Of a stretch of DNA of 64,000 nt, positions 1-11,647 are shown in pieces. The translations under genes were made by a program, and so were the position numbers. This stretch comes from Vreelandella subglaciescola (GTDB lineage: Bacteria; Pseudomonadota; Gammaproteobacteria; Pseudomonadales; Halomonadaceae). Within the stretch, counting starts at the first letter, position 1; every line of letters starts with the position of its first letter. Location: NCBI RefSeq assembly GCF_900142895.1, contig NZ_LT670847.1, forward strand, positions 1,240,001 to 1,304,000. Reading direction: 5' to 3'. The notes below the pieces were generated by a model, which was not told the DNA's origin, did not search any database, and saw only the letters and a list, made by a program, of their open reading frames with translations.

Positions 1-262
1 TGGTATCCGGACAGACGATGGCCACGCCAAGCTCGGCGGCCAGCCGCTGGGCACCGGCCTTCTGCATGAAGTTCTCGTCGTTGCAGGTCAGTCCCGAAAG
101 CCACCATAAAAGCGGCACCCGCCCCTCTTCTGCCTGGGGCGGCAGATAAACGGCAAAGATCATGTCGCAGTCCAGCGCCCGCGAGTAGTGGCGATAGCGT
201 TTGTGCCAGCCGCCAAAGCTACGATTTTCCGACACTAACTCTAGGGTTTCACTCATGCTCAT
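1..262 (-). CDS. fghA: S-formylglutathione hydrolase, N-terminal part (cut by window edge)
   Basis: The esterase hydrolyses S-formylglutathione to formate and glutathione, the step after FrmA in formaldehyde detoxification. The visible N-terminus reads MSMSETLELVSENRSFGG and continues with an alpha/beta hydrolase stretch containing LLWWLSGLTCNDENF, which is typical of the FghA (esterase D) family. The gene runs off the left edge, so the catalytic serine motif is not visible. The first ATG is preferred because an AGGAG lies six bases upstream; a second in-frame ATG follows two codons later. It lies 94 bases downstream of frmA on the same strand, so co-transcription is likely. The family call rests on the N-terminal third only. 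Confidence 0.9.
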   Translation of the reverse strand, partial: MSMSETLELVSENRSFGGWHKRYRHYSRALDCDMIFAVYLPPQAEEGRVPLLWWLSGLTCNDENFMQKAGAQRLAAELGVAIVCPDT

Positions 263-301
263 GACAGGCTCCTGTTGATACCCGACGCATTAACGCGCAA
301 A

Positions 302-321
302 GCGCGGCGTATACGCCGCGC
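302..321. repeat. Perfect 20-base palindrome between frmA and fghA
   Basis: The spacer contains GCGCGGCGTATACGCCGCGC, which equals its own reverse complement. In RNA it would fold into a very stable stem with a tight TATA loop about 40 bases upstream of the fghA start. No run of T follows on the frmA strand, so it is a poor intrinsic terminator. It may be an intercistronic stability or processing element, or a protein-binding dyad. Confidence 0.6.
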
Positions 322-356
322 GTATTGATCTGGCACTTGCTCAGGATGTGATGATA

Positions 357-1508
<1,152 letters not shown>

Positions 1509-1545
1509 TTACAGTATCTTGCCCACATGTCAGCCGCCCTTTCCG

Positions 1546-2910
1546 CTAGCACTCGATGGCGTTAACGGCCAAGCCGCCCTTCGAGGTTTCCTTGTACTTG
1601 TCCTGCATGTCGCGGCCGGTATCGCGCATGGTACGAATCACCTTGTCCAGCGAGATAAAGTGCTCGCCGTCGCCGTGCATCGCCATGCGCGCCGCGTTGA
1701 TCGCCTTGACCGAAGCGATGGCGTTGCGCTCGATGCAGGGCACCTGCACCAGCCCGCCGACCGGATCGCAGGTGAGCCCCAAATTGTGTTCAAGGCCGAT
1801 TTCCGCGGCGTTTTCCACCTGATCCACGCTGCCGCCCAGCACTTCGGCGAGCCCGGCCGCAGCCATGGCGCAGGCCGAGCCTACTTCGCCCTGGCAGCCC
1901 ACTTCAGCACCCGAGATCGACGCGTTGGTCTTGCACAGAATACCGATGGCACCGGCGGTCAGCAGAAAATTCACCACGTCGTCGTCACTGGCGTCAGGCT
2001 CGAACTTGAAGTAGTAGGCCAATACCGCCGGGACGATACCCGCGGCGCCGTTGGTGGGTGCTGTGACCATGCGCCGGCCGGCGGCGTTTTCCTCGTTGAC
2101 CGCCAGAGCGAAAAGATTGACCCAGTCCATCAGCGAAAAGCTGGTCACGATCAGGCGCTGATCCTGAGGGTGCAGCAGCTGCTCGTGGAGTTGGCGCGCC
2201 CGGCGGCGCACGTTAAGCCCGCCGGGCAGATGCCCACCGGCGGCCAGGCCGTTATCAATGCTTTCACGCATGGCCGACCAGATGTGCAGCAGCGAGCGAC
2301 GAATCTCGGCCTCATCACGCCACACACGCTCGTTGGCCAGCATCAACTGGCTGATACACATCTCGTGTTCATGGCACAGTGCCAGCAGTTCAGCCGCGCT
2401 GGTAAAGGCGTACGGCAGCGCGGTGGCATCTTCATCCACGCCGTCGCGATCGGCGGTGGCCTGATCGACATAAAACCCGCCGCCCAGCGAATAAAACGTG
2501 TTGCTTGCCACTTCGCGCTCGCCGCAACACGCCGTAAGCTCCATGGCATTGGGGTGAAACGGCAGGCAACTGTCGTCCCAGCGGATGTCATCACGGCGGG
2601 AAAACGCCACGGACTGGCCATGGGGCAAGCGCAGCGGCTCGCCGGCCTCAAGCGCCTCCAGCCGCCCGTCAATGCTGTCAGGGTCGATGGCTTCAGGCGT
2701 TTCGCCGGCCAGCCCCATGATCACCGCGCGGTCAGTGCCATGACCCACCCCGGTAGCGGCAAGCGAGCCGCGCAGCGTCACGCGTACGCGATCCACCCCG
2801 GGATCGGTCAGAGACAGTGCAAACTCCCGTGCCGCGCGCATTGGCCCCACGGTATGCGAACTTGACGGGCCAATCCCGACGCGAAACAGGTCAAATACGC
2901 TAATCGCCAT
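1546..2910 (-). CDS. sdaA: L-serine ammonia-lyase (single-chain, iron-sulfur type)
   Basis: Deaminates L-serine to pyruvate and ammonia with a [4Fe-4S] cluster. The 454-residue chain has the family's N-terminal beta domain ([20 protein letters not shown]) and C-terminal alpha domain with the cluster-binding cysteine regions [25 protein letters not shown] and VPCIERNA. Length and order match the single-polypeptide bacterial type, not the split alpha/beta type of Gram-positives. The start follows an AGGAGGAC ribosome site. It is transcribed towards frmA, but an AT-rich promoter-like gap follows its stop, so it is probably its own unit. Close paralogues SdaB and TdcG cannot be separated by sequence alone. 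Confidence 0.95.
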   Translation of the reverse strand: MAISVFDLFRVGIGPSSSHTVGPMRAAREFALSLTDPGVDRVRVTLRGSLAATGVGHGTDRAVIMGLAGETPEAIDPDSIDGRLEALEAGEPLRLPHGQSVAFSRRDDIRWDDSCLPFHPNAMELTACCGEREVASNTFYSLGGGFYVDQATADRDGVDEDATALPYAFTSAAELLALCHEHEMCISQLMLANERVWRDEAEIRRSLLHIWSAMRESIDNGLAAGGHLPGGLNVRRRARQLHEQLLHPQDQRLIVTSFSLMDWVNLFALAVNEENAAGRRMVTAPTNGAAGIVPAVLAYYFKFEPDASDDDVVNFLLTAGAIGILCKTNASISGAEVGCQGEVGSACAMAAAGLAEVLGGSVDQVENAAEIGLEHNLGLTCDPVGGLVQVPCIERNAIASVKAINAARMAMHGDGEHFISLDKVIRTMRDTGRDMQDKYKETSKGGLAVNAIEC

Positions 2911-3053
2911 TTGTCCTCCTCATGATGTGCGGGTGATGCGGGTGGATGCCGTTTGGCGTACCAGAGGTGCTACCTTGCCTGTCATGATAGGCTTTGCCTA
3001 CGATAACCGCTTTTGCGCATCATGTCCGGCGTGCACGTCGGTGCGCAACGCGA

Positions 3054-3059
3054 TATAAT
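3054..3059 (+). promoter_or_regulatory. Candidate -10 element for the membrane protein gene
   Basis: A perfect TATAAT lies 70 bases upstream of the chosen start of the six-helix membrane protein, in the gap between divergent sdaA and this gene. No good -35 hexamer is seen at 16-18 bases, so the assignment is tentative. Confidence 0.35.
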
Positions 3060-3128
3060 CACATACACACTTGAATGTTTAACTTTCTCCCGCGCCCGCT
3101 CAAGCGACCGCGTGTTTCAGGACGTGTC

Positions 3129-3785
3129 ATGCCCAACCAAGCTTCTTCGTCGCCGTCAGGCACCGGCGCATTTCTGCTGCGCGCCACACTGTATTTTCTC
3201 GCCACCGGCGCGATGGCTCAAGGGGCTTATCTGGAAGTCCTGTATCTGCCTGTCCTGCGTTTTTCCGAGATGGGGTTCACCGAGCTGGCGCAAACGCTGC
3301 TGTTGATCAGCGCCTGCAGCATTCTGTTGTATGTACGCCTGGTGCTGAAAGTCTGGCCCCACGTCACGCTGTTGCTGCTCGCCTTCCTCACCGCCTCGCT
3401 GATTCGCGAACAGGATTCCTTTCTGGATGACTACGTGGCCGAACACGCCTGGAAAGTGCTGGTGGCCATCGTCATCCTGCCAAGCATTACTTGGGTCGCT
3501 ATTCACCGACGCCGTTTTGCCGCCGAGCTCGCCGAATACAGCCAGACCTTTTCACTGGGGCTGTTTACCGCCGGCTTCTTTACCACCTACGCCTTTTCCC
3601 GGCTGTATGGGCGCAAAGAGTTCTGGCAAGCCATCATGCAAGAGCACTATAGGGACAGAATAAAAAGCATGGCGGAAGAAGTCGTGGAGCTGCTGGGATA
3701 TAGCCTGATCCTGTTTGCCATGATCGAGCTGTTACTGCTGGCTCGGCGCATGCACCTTGCCCGGCAGCAGCAGGGCCAGCGCTAA
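3129..3785 (+). CDS. Integral membrane protein of unknown function
   Basis: I do not recognise this 218-residue protein. Hydrophobic stretches predict about six membrane helices, roughly at residues 14-36, 52-72, 80-94, 108-126, 140-160 and 188-208, with a Lys/Arg-rich loop between helices 4 and 5 (HRRRFAAE) and a basic C-terminus. The ATG is preferred over one 54 bases upstream because it has an AGGA at good distance and the upstream extension is basic and not family-like. It is a single-gene unit between sdaA and the rpoD operon, closed by a shared bidirectional terminator. Coding character is convincing from the long hydrophobic pattern; function is open. Confidence 0.75.
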   Translation: MPNQASSSPSGTGAFLLRATLYFLATGAMAQGAYLEVLYLPVLRFSEMGFTELAQTLLLISACSILLYVRLVLKVWPHVTLLLLAFLTASLIREQDSFLDDYVAEHAWKVLVAIVILPSITWVAIHRRRFAAELAEYSQTFSLGLFTAGFFTTYAFSRLYGRKEFWQAIMQEHYRDRIKSMAEEVVELLGYSLILFAMIELLLLARRMHLARQQQGQR

Positions 3786-3824
3786 CACCGCAGCGTTGAA
3801 CCCTGCATTCAAGGCCACAGCACG

Positions 3825-3865
3825 AAAAAAAGCCCGCCGTTTATACAAACGACGGGCTTTTTTTG
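3825..3865. terminator. Bidirectional intrinsic terminator between the membrane protein gene and rpoD
   Basis: AGCCCG-C-CGTTT and AAACG-A-CGGGCT form an 11-pair stem with one mismatch and a four-base loop. It is flanked by A-runs on the left and T-runs on the right, so it can stop transcription from both converging genes. Confidence 0.9.
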
Positions 3866-3892
3866 TGACTCTCTTTACTTCACGACGCTTAA

Positions 3893-5710
<1,818 letters not shown>

Positions 5711-5860
5711 AGAAACCCTATCTCGACGAAGAAGAATGAAGCACCTGACGCGCAAACCACGGGCGAGCAGTGCTCGGAAAGCCGAACCGTCCAGCGTTCG
5801 TTCCGGGCACGTATCCCGCTCGGTATATTTGCGCGGTCATTCAGGTGTGTTAGCTTGTTT

Positions 5861-5889
5861 GGTTTAGCCAGCGTCTGGCATCTGGTCAA
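5861..5889 (-). promoter_or_regulatory. Possible internal promoter upstream of rpoD
   Basis: On the minus strand TTGACC is followed after 17 bases by TAAACC, in the dnaG-rpoD gap. The -35 is good and the -10 weak. An extra promoter before rpoD is known in the corresponding operon of other enterics, which supports but does not prove the call. Confidence 0.3.
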
Positions 5890-5957
5890 CTATGTGGTGC
5901 TTACGGTCGGAAAATTCAACCCCCGCCCGACGCACTATGGCGCCTGGCATCCGGCCG

Positions 5958-7799
5958 TTAACGCTTGGCGGCAAGCTCCATGATCAGGCCTGCCAGACGC
6001 GTTTTCTGTGCCCTGTCCAGCTTCTGCCCGGCACGTTCACGGGCCAGAAGATTTTCGTATTCCTCTCTCGGCGAGCGCGCCTGGTGCGTACGTTCAAGAT
6101 GCTGCACCAGCCCTTCAAGCTCGGCCTTGCGCGTCGCCACGGGAATCAACAGCTCGCGCCGGGCCAGAGCGGCCAACGTCTGGCCATGCGCGCTACCCTG
6201 AAAGTGCGAAAGCACCACCTGCGGGCTGGTATAGCGCCCGGCCTGAAGCAGGTCAATCAGCTCGCGGCACAGCTGCCCCTCGGGGCTTTCCGGCAACCAC
6301 TCAAGCGTTGGCGGCAATGTCTCGATCAGGCGCGGCTCGTGAAGCAGAAGCTGCAGCACGCGCCCTTCAGGCGAGAGCACTTCCAGCGCCCAACGCCCCG
6401 AGGGCGCGCCCTGCTCACCGGATGGCACTGGCAGAACAATACCCGGCGACACGCTTTCCTGCGGCGCCGGCGCCGACACCCGTGCTGGCGTTTTGCGCCG
6501 CGCCAGCAGCGCTTCAAGCTGCGCCTGACGCAAACCACTACGCTCGGACAGCTCTTCCAGCAACAGGGATTTGAGCATGCCATCGGGCATTTTGTTCAAC
6601 GCCGTCAGCACATCGCTGGCAAAACGTTCGCGCCCTTCCACGGCCTGCAGATCGCGCCCACTGGCCGCCTGCTCAAATAGAAACTCCGACAGCGGCATCG
6701 CACAGGTCACACGATCCTTGAACGCCTGAGCGCCTTCACGGCGTACCAGATCGTCCGGATCGTCGCCTTCGGGCAAAAACAGAAAGCGCGCTTCGCGGCC
6801 ATCGAGCATTTGCGGCAGCGCCGTTTCCAGCGCCCGGCTCGCGGCCTGACGTCCGGCGCGGTCACCGTCAAAGCAGAACACTACCCGGCTAACCAGACGA
6901 AAGAGCCGCTGCAAATGCTCTTCGGTGGTGGCCGTGCCCAGCGTCGCCACGGCGTTGCGAACGCCGAACTGCGCCAGCGCCACCACGTCCATATAACCTT
7001 CGACGATGATCAGCTGCTCCGGTTTTTCCGGCGCTCTGCGCGCTTCGTACAGCCCGTAAAGCTCGCGCCCCTTGTGGAACACCGGCGTTTCCGGCGAGTT
7101 CAGGTACTTGGGCTTGGCGTCGCCCAGCACCCGCCCGCCAAACGCAATGGTGCGCCCACGCAGGTCGCGGATGGGAAACATCACGCGGTCGCGGAAGCGA
7201 TCATAGGTGCGCCCGCTGTCTTCGCGATGAATCAGCAGCCCGTATTCAACCTGCACCGCATCGCTGATGCCACGCTCGCCCAGATGACGCTTGAGCGCCT
7301 CCCAGCTGTCCGGGGCATAGCCAATACCGTAGGTGTCAATCACCTCGGGCGACAGGCCGCGCTCGGTCAGGTAACGCTGTGCGCCCTGCCCTTCGGGCAT
7401 AACGCGCCGCTCGCGATAAAAACTGGCCGCCAGCTCCAGCAGATTGACGCCCTGCTTGCGCTTTTTCTCGCGCTGTCGGGCGTGCGGGTCGTCGGCGCCT
7501 TCGCGCATTACCTCAAGGCCGAGGCCGGAAGCCAGCTGCTCCACCGCTTCGGGAAACGCCAGCCGCTCGTATTCCATCAAAAAACGCAGCGCGTTACCGT
7601 TGGCGCCACAGCCAAAGCAGTGATAAAACTGCTTGTCGGCGCTTACGGTAAACGACGGCGTTTTTTCCTGATGAAAGGGGCAGAGGCCGGAATGATTGCG
7701 TCCGGCTTTTTTCAGCTGGACCCGTGCGCCAACGATTTCGACCACGTCAACGCGGGCAAGCAGGTCATCAATGAAGTGCTGTGGAATCTGACCGGCCAT
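5958..7799 (-). CDS. dnaG: DNA primase
   Basis: Synthesises RNA primers at the replication fork. The 613-residue protein has the CHC2 zinc finger (Cys40, His43, Cys61, Cys64), then the RNAP-basic region. The TOPRIM core follows, with LIIVEGYMDVVAL and FDGDRAG, and finally the C-terminal helicase-binding domain. The start MAGQIPQHFIDDLL is the family start, with GGAG ten bases upstream; an 81-base longer frame is open but unlikely. It is the middle gene of the macromolecular synthesis operon and is preceded by an intrinsic terminator after rpsU, which is expected to keep primase levels low. Confidence 0.98.
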   Translation of the reverse strand: MAGQIPQHFIDDLLARVDVVEIVGARVQLKKAGRNHSGLCPFHQEKTPSFTVSADKQFYHCFGCGANGNALRFLMEYERLAFPEAVEQLASGLGLEVMREGADDPHARQREKKRKQGVNLLELAASFYRERRVMPEGQGAQRYLTERGLSPEVIDTYGIGYAPDSWEALKRHLGERGISDAVQVEYGLLIHREDSGRTYDRFRDRVMFPIRDLRGRTIAFGGRVLGDAKPKYLNSPETPVFHKGRELYGLYEARRAPEKPEQLIIVEGYMDVVALAQFGVRNAVATLGTATTEEHLQRLFRLVSRVVFCFDGDRAGRQAASRALETALPQMLDGREARFLFLPEGDDPDDLVRREGAQAFKDRVTCAMPLSEFLFEQAASGRDLQAVEGRERFASDVLTALNKMPDGMLKSLLLEELSERSGLRQAQLEALLARRKTPARVSAPAPQESVSPGIVLPVPSGEQGAPSGRWALEVLSPEGRVLQLLLHEPRLIETLPPTLEWLPESPEGQLCRELIDLLQAGRYTSPQVVLSHFQGSAHGQTLAALARRELLIPVATRKAELEGLVQHLERTHQARSPREEYENLLARERAGQKLDRAQKTRLAGLIMELAAKR

Positions 7800-7901
7800 T
7801 CTATATCGTCTCCGAGTCAGGTTCTCCCCGAGCCATGGCGCCTCTGCGGACCACGCCTTTCGGCATGTCGTCTGCCACACGGCTTCGCCGGGCTGGTTCT
7901 T

Positions 7902-7952
7902 CGTCGGGCTAGGGTCATGAGAAGGCTATTTTCCCATCACCGTAGCCCGCCG
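7902..7952. repeat. REP-like long imperfect hairpin in the dnaG leader
   Basis: Arms CGTCGGGCTA and TAGCCCGCCG are complementary at nine of ten positions and enclose about 31 bases. Together they resemble a REP/BIME-type palindromic unit. It lies between the rpsU terminator and dnaG. I see no second copy in this window, so the repeat status is unproven. Confidence 0.35.
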
Positions 7953-8006
7953 GTTACACGTCAGCTTGATCAGCGCTGCATTCTCAACAGCTCGCCGCTT
8001 ACGTGT

Positions 8007-8039
8007 AAAAACAAACGGCCACCGGACGGCGGCCGTTTG
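8007..8039 (-). terminator. Intrinsic terminator between rpsU and dnaG
   Basis: On the minus strand CAAACGGCC and GGCCGTTTG form a perfect nine-pair stem with a ten-base loop, followed by TTTTT. Its position, just after rpsU and well before dnaG, matches the internal terminator known in the E. coli rpsU-dnaG-rpoD operon, which reduces downstream expression. Confidence 0.88.
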
Positions 8040-8084
8040 GCGTCCTTCTAAGAAGAGTGGCCTAAGCCGCTCTTCCTGTACGGA

Positions 8085-8300
8085 TCAATAGAGCCGTTCG
8101 AACCGCTTCTGCTCACGCTGAAGCTTCTTCGCGTGGCGTTTAACCGCTGCGGCAGCCTTACGCTTGCGCTCGGCCGTCGGCTTTTCGTAGCTTTCACGAC
8201 GACGGACTTCGGACAAAACGCCGGCTTTTTCACAGGAACGCTTGAAACGACGCAGGGCGACGTCAAACGGCTCGTTATCACGTACTTTTACAGAAGGCAT
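8085..8300 (-). CDS. rpsU: 30S ribosomal protein S21
   Basis: A small basic protein of the 30S platform near the anti-Shine-Dalgarno end of 16S rRNA, needed for normal initiation. The 71 residues ([20 protein letters not shown] at the start, basic [13 protein letters not shown] near the end) match the family in full. It heads the rpsU-dnaG-rpoD operon, with a strong promoter about 100 bases upstream and a terminator just downstream. Confidence 0.98.
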   Translation of the reverse strand: MPSVKVRDNEPFDVALRRFKRSCEKAGVLSEVRRRESYEKPTAERKRKAAAAVKRHAKKLQREQKRFERLY

Positions 8301-8402
8301 TAAGCACTCACCTACCTTAAGGAGTCTTGAGTTCGGTTAGTACGTACACGCTCAAGGCGCATTAAACACCCTCGTGCACGACCCAGTTTTACAGCGCACA
8401 GT

Positions 8403-8431
8403 ATTCTAGTAGTGAACCCCGCTTTTTGCAA
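8403..8431 (-). promoter_or_regulatory. Sigma-70 promoter of the rpsU-dnaG-rpoD operon
   Basis: On the minus strand TTGCAA is followed after exactly 17 bases by TAGAAT. This is a near-consensus promoter and predicts a leader of about 95 bases before rpsU. It lies in the divergent gap with tsaD. Confidence 0.7.
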
Positions 8432-8471
8432 ATAAAGCCGCGCCGTCTTGCTCAACGCCGCCGCGCGAAAA

Positions 8472-8480
8472 TGCTAAACT
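8472..8480 (+). promoter_or_regulatory. Candidate extended -10 element for tsaD
   Basis: TGCTAAACT has the extended -10 form TGn-TAAACT about 50 bases upstream of tsaD. No convincing -35 hexamer is present. The ten bases ATGCTAAACT recur upstream of trmJ in this window. Confidence 0.35.
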
Positions 8481-8530
8481 CGTCGTTTTCCACGACTCTA
8501 GACTCATCCAGCCATAGGAAAGCTTTGCTT

Positions 8531-9604
8531 ATGCGCGTACTGGGCATTGAAACGTCCTGCGACGAAACCGGCGTGGCGCTTTACGACACCGCGCTTGACG
8601 GCGGAAACGGCCTGCTGGCCGACGCCTTGTACAGCCAGATTGCCATGCACGCCGAATACGGCGGCGTGGTGCCCGAGCTTGCCTCGCGCGACCATACGCG
8701 CAAACTGCTGCCACTGGTGGAACAGGTGCTGGCGGAAGCCAACATGACGCGCAGCGAGCTTGACGGCATTGCCTATACCGCAGGCCCGGGGCTGGTCGGT
8801 GCGCTCATGGTCGGCGCGGCCACCGCCCACGGCATGGCCCGCGCGCTGGATATCCCCGCCCTCGGCGTGCACCACATGGAAGGCCATTTGCTCGCGCCGA
8901 TGCTCGAGCGCGACCCGCCCGCGTTTCCGTTTGTGGCGCTGCTGGTCTCCGGCGGGCACACCCAGCTGGTGGAGGTGAAGGGGCTGGGGCGCTACCGGCT
9001 GCTGGGCGAATCCGTGGACGACGCCGCCGGCGAAGCCTTCGACAAAGCCGCCAAAATGTTGGGTCTGCCCTACCCCGGCGGCCCCGAGGTGGCGCGTCTG
9101 GCCGAGCAGGGCGACCCCCAACGCTTTCGTTTTCCGCGGCCAATGACCGACCGTCCGGGGCTTGATTTCAGCTTTTCGGGGCTGAAAACCCACACCCTGA
9201 CCGCGATTCGCAAGCTCGACGAGGCCGGCGAGCTGACGCCGCAGGGGCGCGCCGACATTGCCCGCGCCTTTGAAGACGCCGTCGCCGATACGCTGACGAT
9301 CAAATGCCGCCGCGCGCTCGATGCCACCGGGCTCAAGCGCCTTGTGGTCGCCGGAGGGGTCAGCGCCAACGTGCGGCTGCGCGAGCGCCTGCGTCTTGCG
9401 TGCGACAAACGCAGTGCCCGCGCTTACTATCCGCGCGGGCGCTTCTGCACCGACAACGGCGCCATGATTGCCTACGTGGGTGCACAGCGCCTGCAGGCCG
9501 GCGAATGCGACACCCTCGGCCAAATGCAGGCCACGCCGCGCTGGCCTCTGTCAGACCTCAGCGCCCCCGACGCGCCGCCAAACGCCGCGACACCGTCCGG
9601 CTGA
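8531..9604 (+). CDS. tsaD: tRNA N6-adenosine threonylcarbamoyltransferase
   Basis: Transfers the threonylcarbamoyl group, made by TsaC, onto A37 of ANN-decoding tRNAs (t6A). The 357-residue protein shows the N-terminal [14 protein letters not shown], metal-binding His115 and His119 in HHMEGH, SGGHTQL, and the C-terminal [13 protein letters not shown] nucleotide-binding segment of the ASKHA fold. An open frame extends 105 bases upstream, but AGGAAAGC before this ATG and the family alignment fix the start. It is divergent from rpsU, as in many gammaproteobacteria. Its partner TsaC is also in the window. Confidence 0.97.
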   Translation: MRVLGIETSCDETGVALYDTALDGGNGLLADALYSQIAMHAEYGGVVPELASRDHTRKLLPLVEQVLAEANMTRSELDGIAYTAGPGLVGALMVGAATAHGMARALDIPALGVHHMEGHLLAPMLERDPPAFPFVALLVSGGHTQLVEVKGLGRYRLLGESVDDAAGEAFDKAAKMLGLPYPGGPEVARLAEQGDPQRFRFPRPMTDRPGLDFSFSGLKTHTLTAIRKLDEAGELTPQGRADIARAFEDAVADTLTIKCRRALDATGLKRLVVAGGVSANVRLRERLRLACDKRSARAYYPRGRFCTDNGAMIAYVGAQRLQAGECDTLGQMQATPRWPLSDLSAPDAPPNAATPSG

Positions 9605-9642
9605 GCCGGCTGACCCCAGGGCCTTTTGACCTAAGGAAAGTT

Positions 9643-10023
9643 ATGATGGATCGCATTCTGATTGAAGCGCTGGAAGTGGACACGGTGATCGGCGCGTACG
9701 ACTGGGAGCGCCTCATTGAGCAACGGCTAAGCCTTGATCTTCAGCTTGCCACCGACATTCGCCCGGCAGCGGCCACTGACGACCTGACGCTGACCCTGAA
9801 CTACGCCGCCATCTGCGAGCGCATTCAGCGCTTTGCTCGGGAGCACGATTTCGAGCTGGTCGAGACCTTTGCCGAGCGGCTGGCGCAAACCCTGCGCGAC
9901 GAGTTCGCCATCGACTGGCTGCGCCTGACGCTGCGCAAGCCCGGTGCCGTTCCCGCCGCGCGCAGCGTAGGGCTTGAGATCACTCGCGGCACGCTGCCCG
10001 GAACCCAGCCAGAAAGCCAATGA
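9643..10023 (+). CDS. folB: Dihydroneopterin aldolase
   Basis: Cleaves 7,8-dihydroneopterin to 6-hydroxymethyl-dihydropterin in folate synthesis. The 126-residue chain has the short tetrahydrobiopterin-synthase-like fold signatures: EVDTVIGAYDWER near the N-terminus, NYAAICERI in the middle and the catalytic-lysine region LRKPGA. Two ATGs stand side by side after an AAGGAAAG site, so a start three bases later is equally good. The stop overlaps the folK start (ATGA), so the next enzyme in the pathway is translationally coupled. Confidence 0.95.
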   Translation: MMDRILIEALEVDTVIGAYDWERLIEQRLSLDLQLATDIRPAAATDDLTLTLNYAAICERIQRFAREHDFELVETFAERLAQTLRDEFAIDWLRLTLRKPGAVPAARSVGLEITRGTLPGTQPESQ

Positions 10024-10586
10024 GCATGCGTCAGGTGATTTTAGGGCTAGGCAGCAATCAGAACCCGCTCGCCAACTTTCGCCGCTGCCTGACAGCGCTT
10101 GAAGCACGTTTCGGCGAGATACGCGCATCCACGGTGTACCAAAGCGCTGATGTGACCCAGCCCAACGCGGATACGTTATCTGACGGTCATGCTGCCGTCT
10201 TTCCCGGCCCCATCTTCCACAACATGGCCGTGGCGTTTGCAAGCGACGCCGCTCCGGCGGAGATAAAAGCCTGGTGCAAGGCGCAGGAGCGCGTTCAGGG
10301 TCGCCTGCCCAAGAGCGCCGGGGCGCGCACCCATCCCATCGATATTGATCTATTGGCCGTGGGCGATCTGTGCGGCGAGTTTGCTGACAACGACGGCCAA
10401 GCCATCCCGTTGCCCCACGGCGATATTTTGCGCCATGCCTTTGTGCTTGGGCCGCTGGCGGAGCTTGCTCCCGATGCCCGCCATCCCCGCACCGATGAAA
10501 CCTACGCCGAGCTTTGGCAAAGCGCTCCGGCCACGGCATCGCGTCGGCTTACGCCGATCTGCTGGCCAAGCTCAGCCCCTTTATAG
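10020..10586 (+). CDS. folK: 2-amino-4-hydroxy-6-hydroxymethyldihydropteridine pyrophosphokinase
   Basis: Pyrophosphorylates the FolB product using ATP. The 188-residue protein begins [15 protein letters not shown], has the substrate-binding FHNMAVAF, and keeps the magnesium-binding aspartates in [11 protein letters not shown]. It is longer than the usual 160 or so residues, and the last 20-25 residues ([15 protein letters not shown]) look like read-through into the opposite strand. The 3' end overlaps the convergent cca gene by 85 bases. Many gammaproteobacteria carry another folK near panB; whether this genome does cannot be seen here. Confidence 0.92.
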   Translation: MSMRQVILGLGSNQNPLANFRRCLTALEARFGEIRASTVYQSADVTQPNADTLSDGHAAVFPGPIFHNMAVAFASDAAPAEIKAWCKAQERVQGRLPKSAGARTHPIDIDLLAVGDLCGEFADNDGQAIPLPHGDILRHAFVLGPLAELAPDARHPRTDETYAELWQSAPATASRRLTPICWPSSAPL

Positions 10587-11647
10587 CCTTCTGCTATCAG
10601 CCCCTGCGGGCTGACGGCTGTCGCCGCCTGAAACGCCTGTTCAAGGCGCGGATAACACGCAGGCGCAAGCGCTTCAGCCAACGAAATCTGAGCGCGCGCG
10701 CGTTCGGGCCGGCGCCAGCTATCCTGGCCGTCAAGCCAGGCCATTACGGTATCCGTGCTCAGCGGTTGGCTGACCAGCCGCGCGGTTGCCGCGCTGTGAC
10801 GGGCGAGCTGCTCGACGGCGCGGGGCAGTTTTAGCCGCTCGGCAAGCGCTTGGCGGCTCTCATCGGACAGCGGCGACACCAGCCGCGCGTAGCGCCAATG
10901 GGCCAGCGGGATGTCGGGCCATGTGGGCACGCTTGCCATCGCAGCCAAACACGGCGCTAGCGCCTCACCGTTCATCTCCGCCCACCACGTCGCCAGCGCG
11001 CCGCAGTCGTCAAGCGCCGTGAAGTAGGCCTCGGGGCTCGATTCTCCCAGCGCTTTTTCGCTTTCGACCCAGACGCGTTCGGCGGCCAGATGCTCAAGCT
11101 CGCCGCTGGCGCTAACCTGTGCCATCAGCGCCCGGGTTTCCGGGGCAATGGCAAACCCGAGCTCGGCGTAGCGCGCCAGAAAACGCGCTGTGCGCAGTAC
11201 GCGTAGCGGGTCTTCGCTAAAAGCCTCAGACACGTGACGCAGCGCGCGCCGCTGAATATCGGCCTGGCCGCCATAAGGATCGACCAGAGTGCCGTCGGGC
11301 GCCTCGGCAATGGCGTTGATGGTCAGGTCACGGCGAATCAGGTCTTCTTCCAACGTGACGTCGGGGCTTGCGTGCACCGTAAACCCGCCGTAGCCGTGGC
11401 CGGCTTTGCGCTCGGTACGCGCCAGCGCATATTCTTCGGCGGTATCCGGATGCAAAAACACGGGGAAATCCCGCCCCACCGGCTTGAAGCCTCGCTGGCG
11501 CATCATCTCGGGGGTGGCGCCGACCACCACCCAGTCGTTATCCCACACCGGCCGGCCCAGCAGCGCATCGCGCACCGCGCCGCCCACGCGGTAGACCTCA
11601 AGGCCGGCTTCGGGCTGTCGTGTTGATGTTGGTTTTGGCTTTTGCAT
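10502..11647 (-). CDS. cca: CCA-adding tRNA nucleotidyltransferase without HD domain
   Basis: Builds and repairs the 3'-CCA end of tRNAs. The N-terminal head has [14 protein letters not shown], the metal-binding DND in [10 protein letters not shown], and [10 protein letters not shown]. The later nucleotide-selecting and body regions follow. At 381 residues it is shorter than the E. coli enzyme, and I see no HD phosphohydrolase motif in the C-terminal half, as in Pseudomonas-type enzymes. The ATG overlaps the apaH stop (TGATG); a GTG three bases earlier is also possible. It is the last gene of the lptD operon and collides tail-to-tail with folK. Confidence 0.94.
   Translation of the reverse strand: MQKPKPTSTRQPEAGLEVYRVGGAVRDALLGRPVWDNDWVVVGATPEMMRQRGFKPVGRDFPVFLHPDTAEEYALARTERKAGHGYGGFTVHASPDVTLEEDLIRRDLTINAIAEAPDGTLVDPYGGQADIQRRALRHVSEAFSEDPLRVLRTARFLARYAELGFAIAPETRALMAQVSASGELEHLAAERVWVESEKALGESSPEAYFTALDDCGALATWWAEMNGEALAPCLAAMASVPTWPDIPLAHWRYARLVSPLSDESRQALAERLKLPRAVEQLARHSAATARLVSQPLSTDTVMAWLDGQDSWRRPERARAQISLAEALAPACYPRLEQAFQAATAVSPQGLIAEGYKGAELGQQIGVSRRDAVAGALCQSSA

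Noticed and set aside
1519..2865. Long plus-strand open frame opposite sdaA
   Set aside because: It mirrors a well-conserved gene, has no family features, and is rich in His/Arg/Ala as expected for an antisense frame in GC-rich DNA.
7800..8084. Small gene between rpsU and dnaG
   Set aside because: No frame with a ribosome site or conserved features; the gap is explained by the terminator and the hairpin.
8048..8281. Second minus-strand frame overlapping rpsU
   Set aside because: Out-of-frame reading of S21; the true frame matches the family over its full length.
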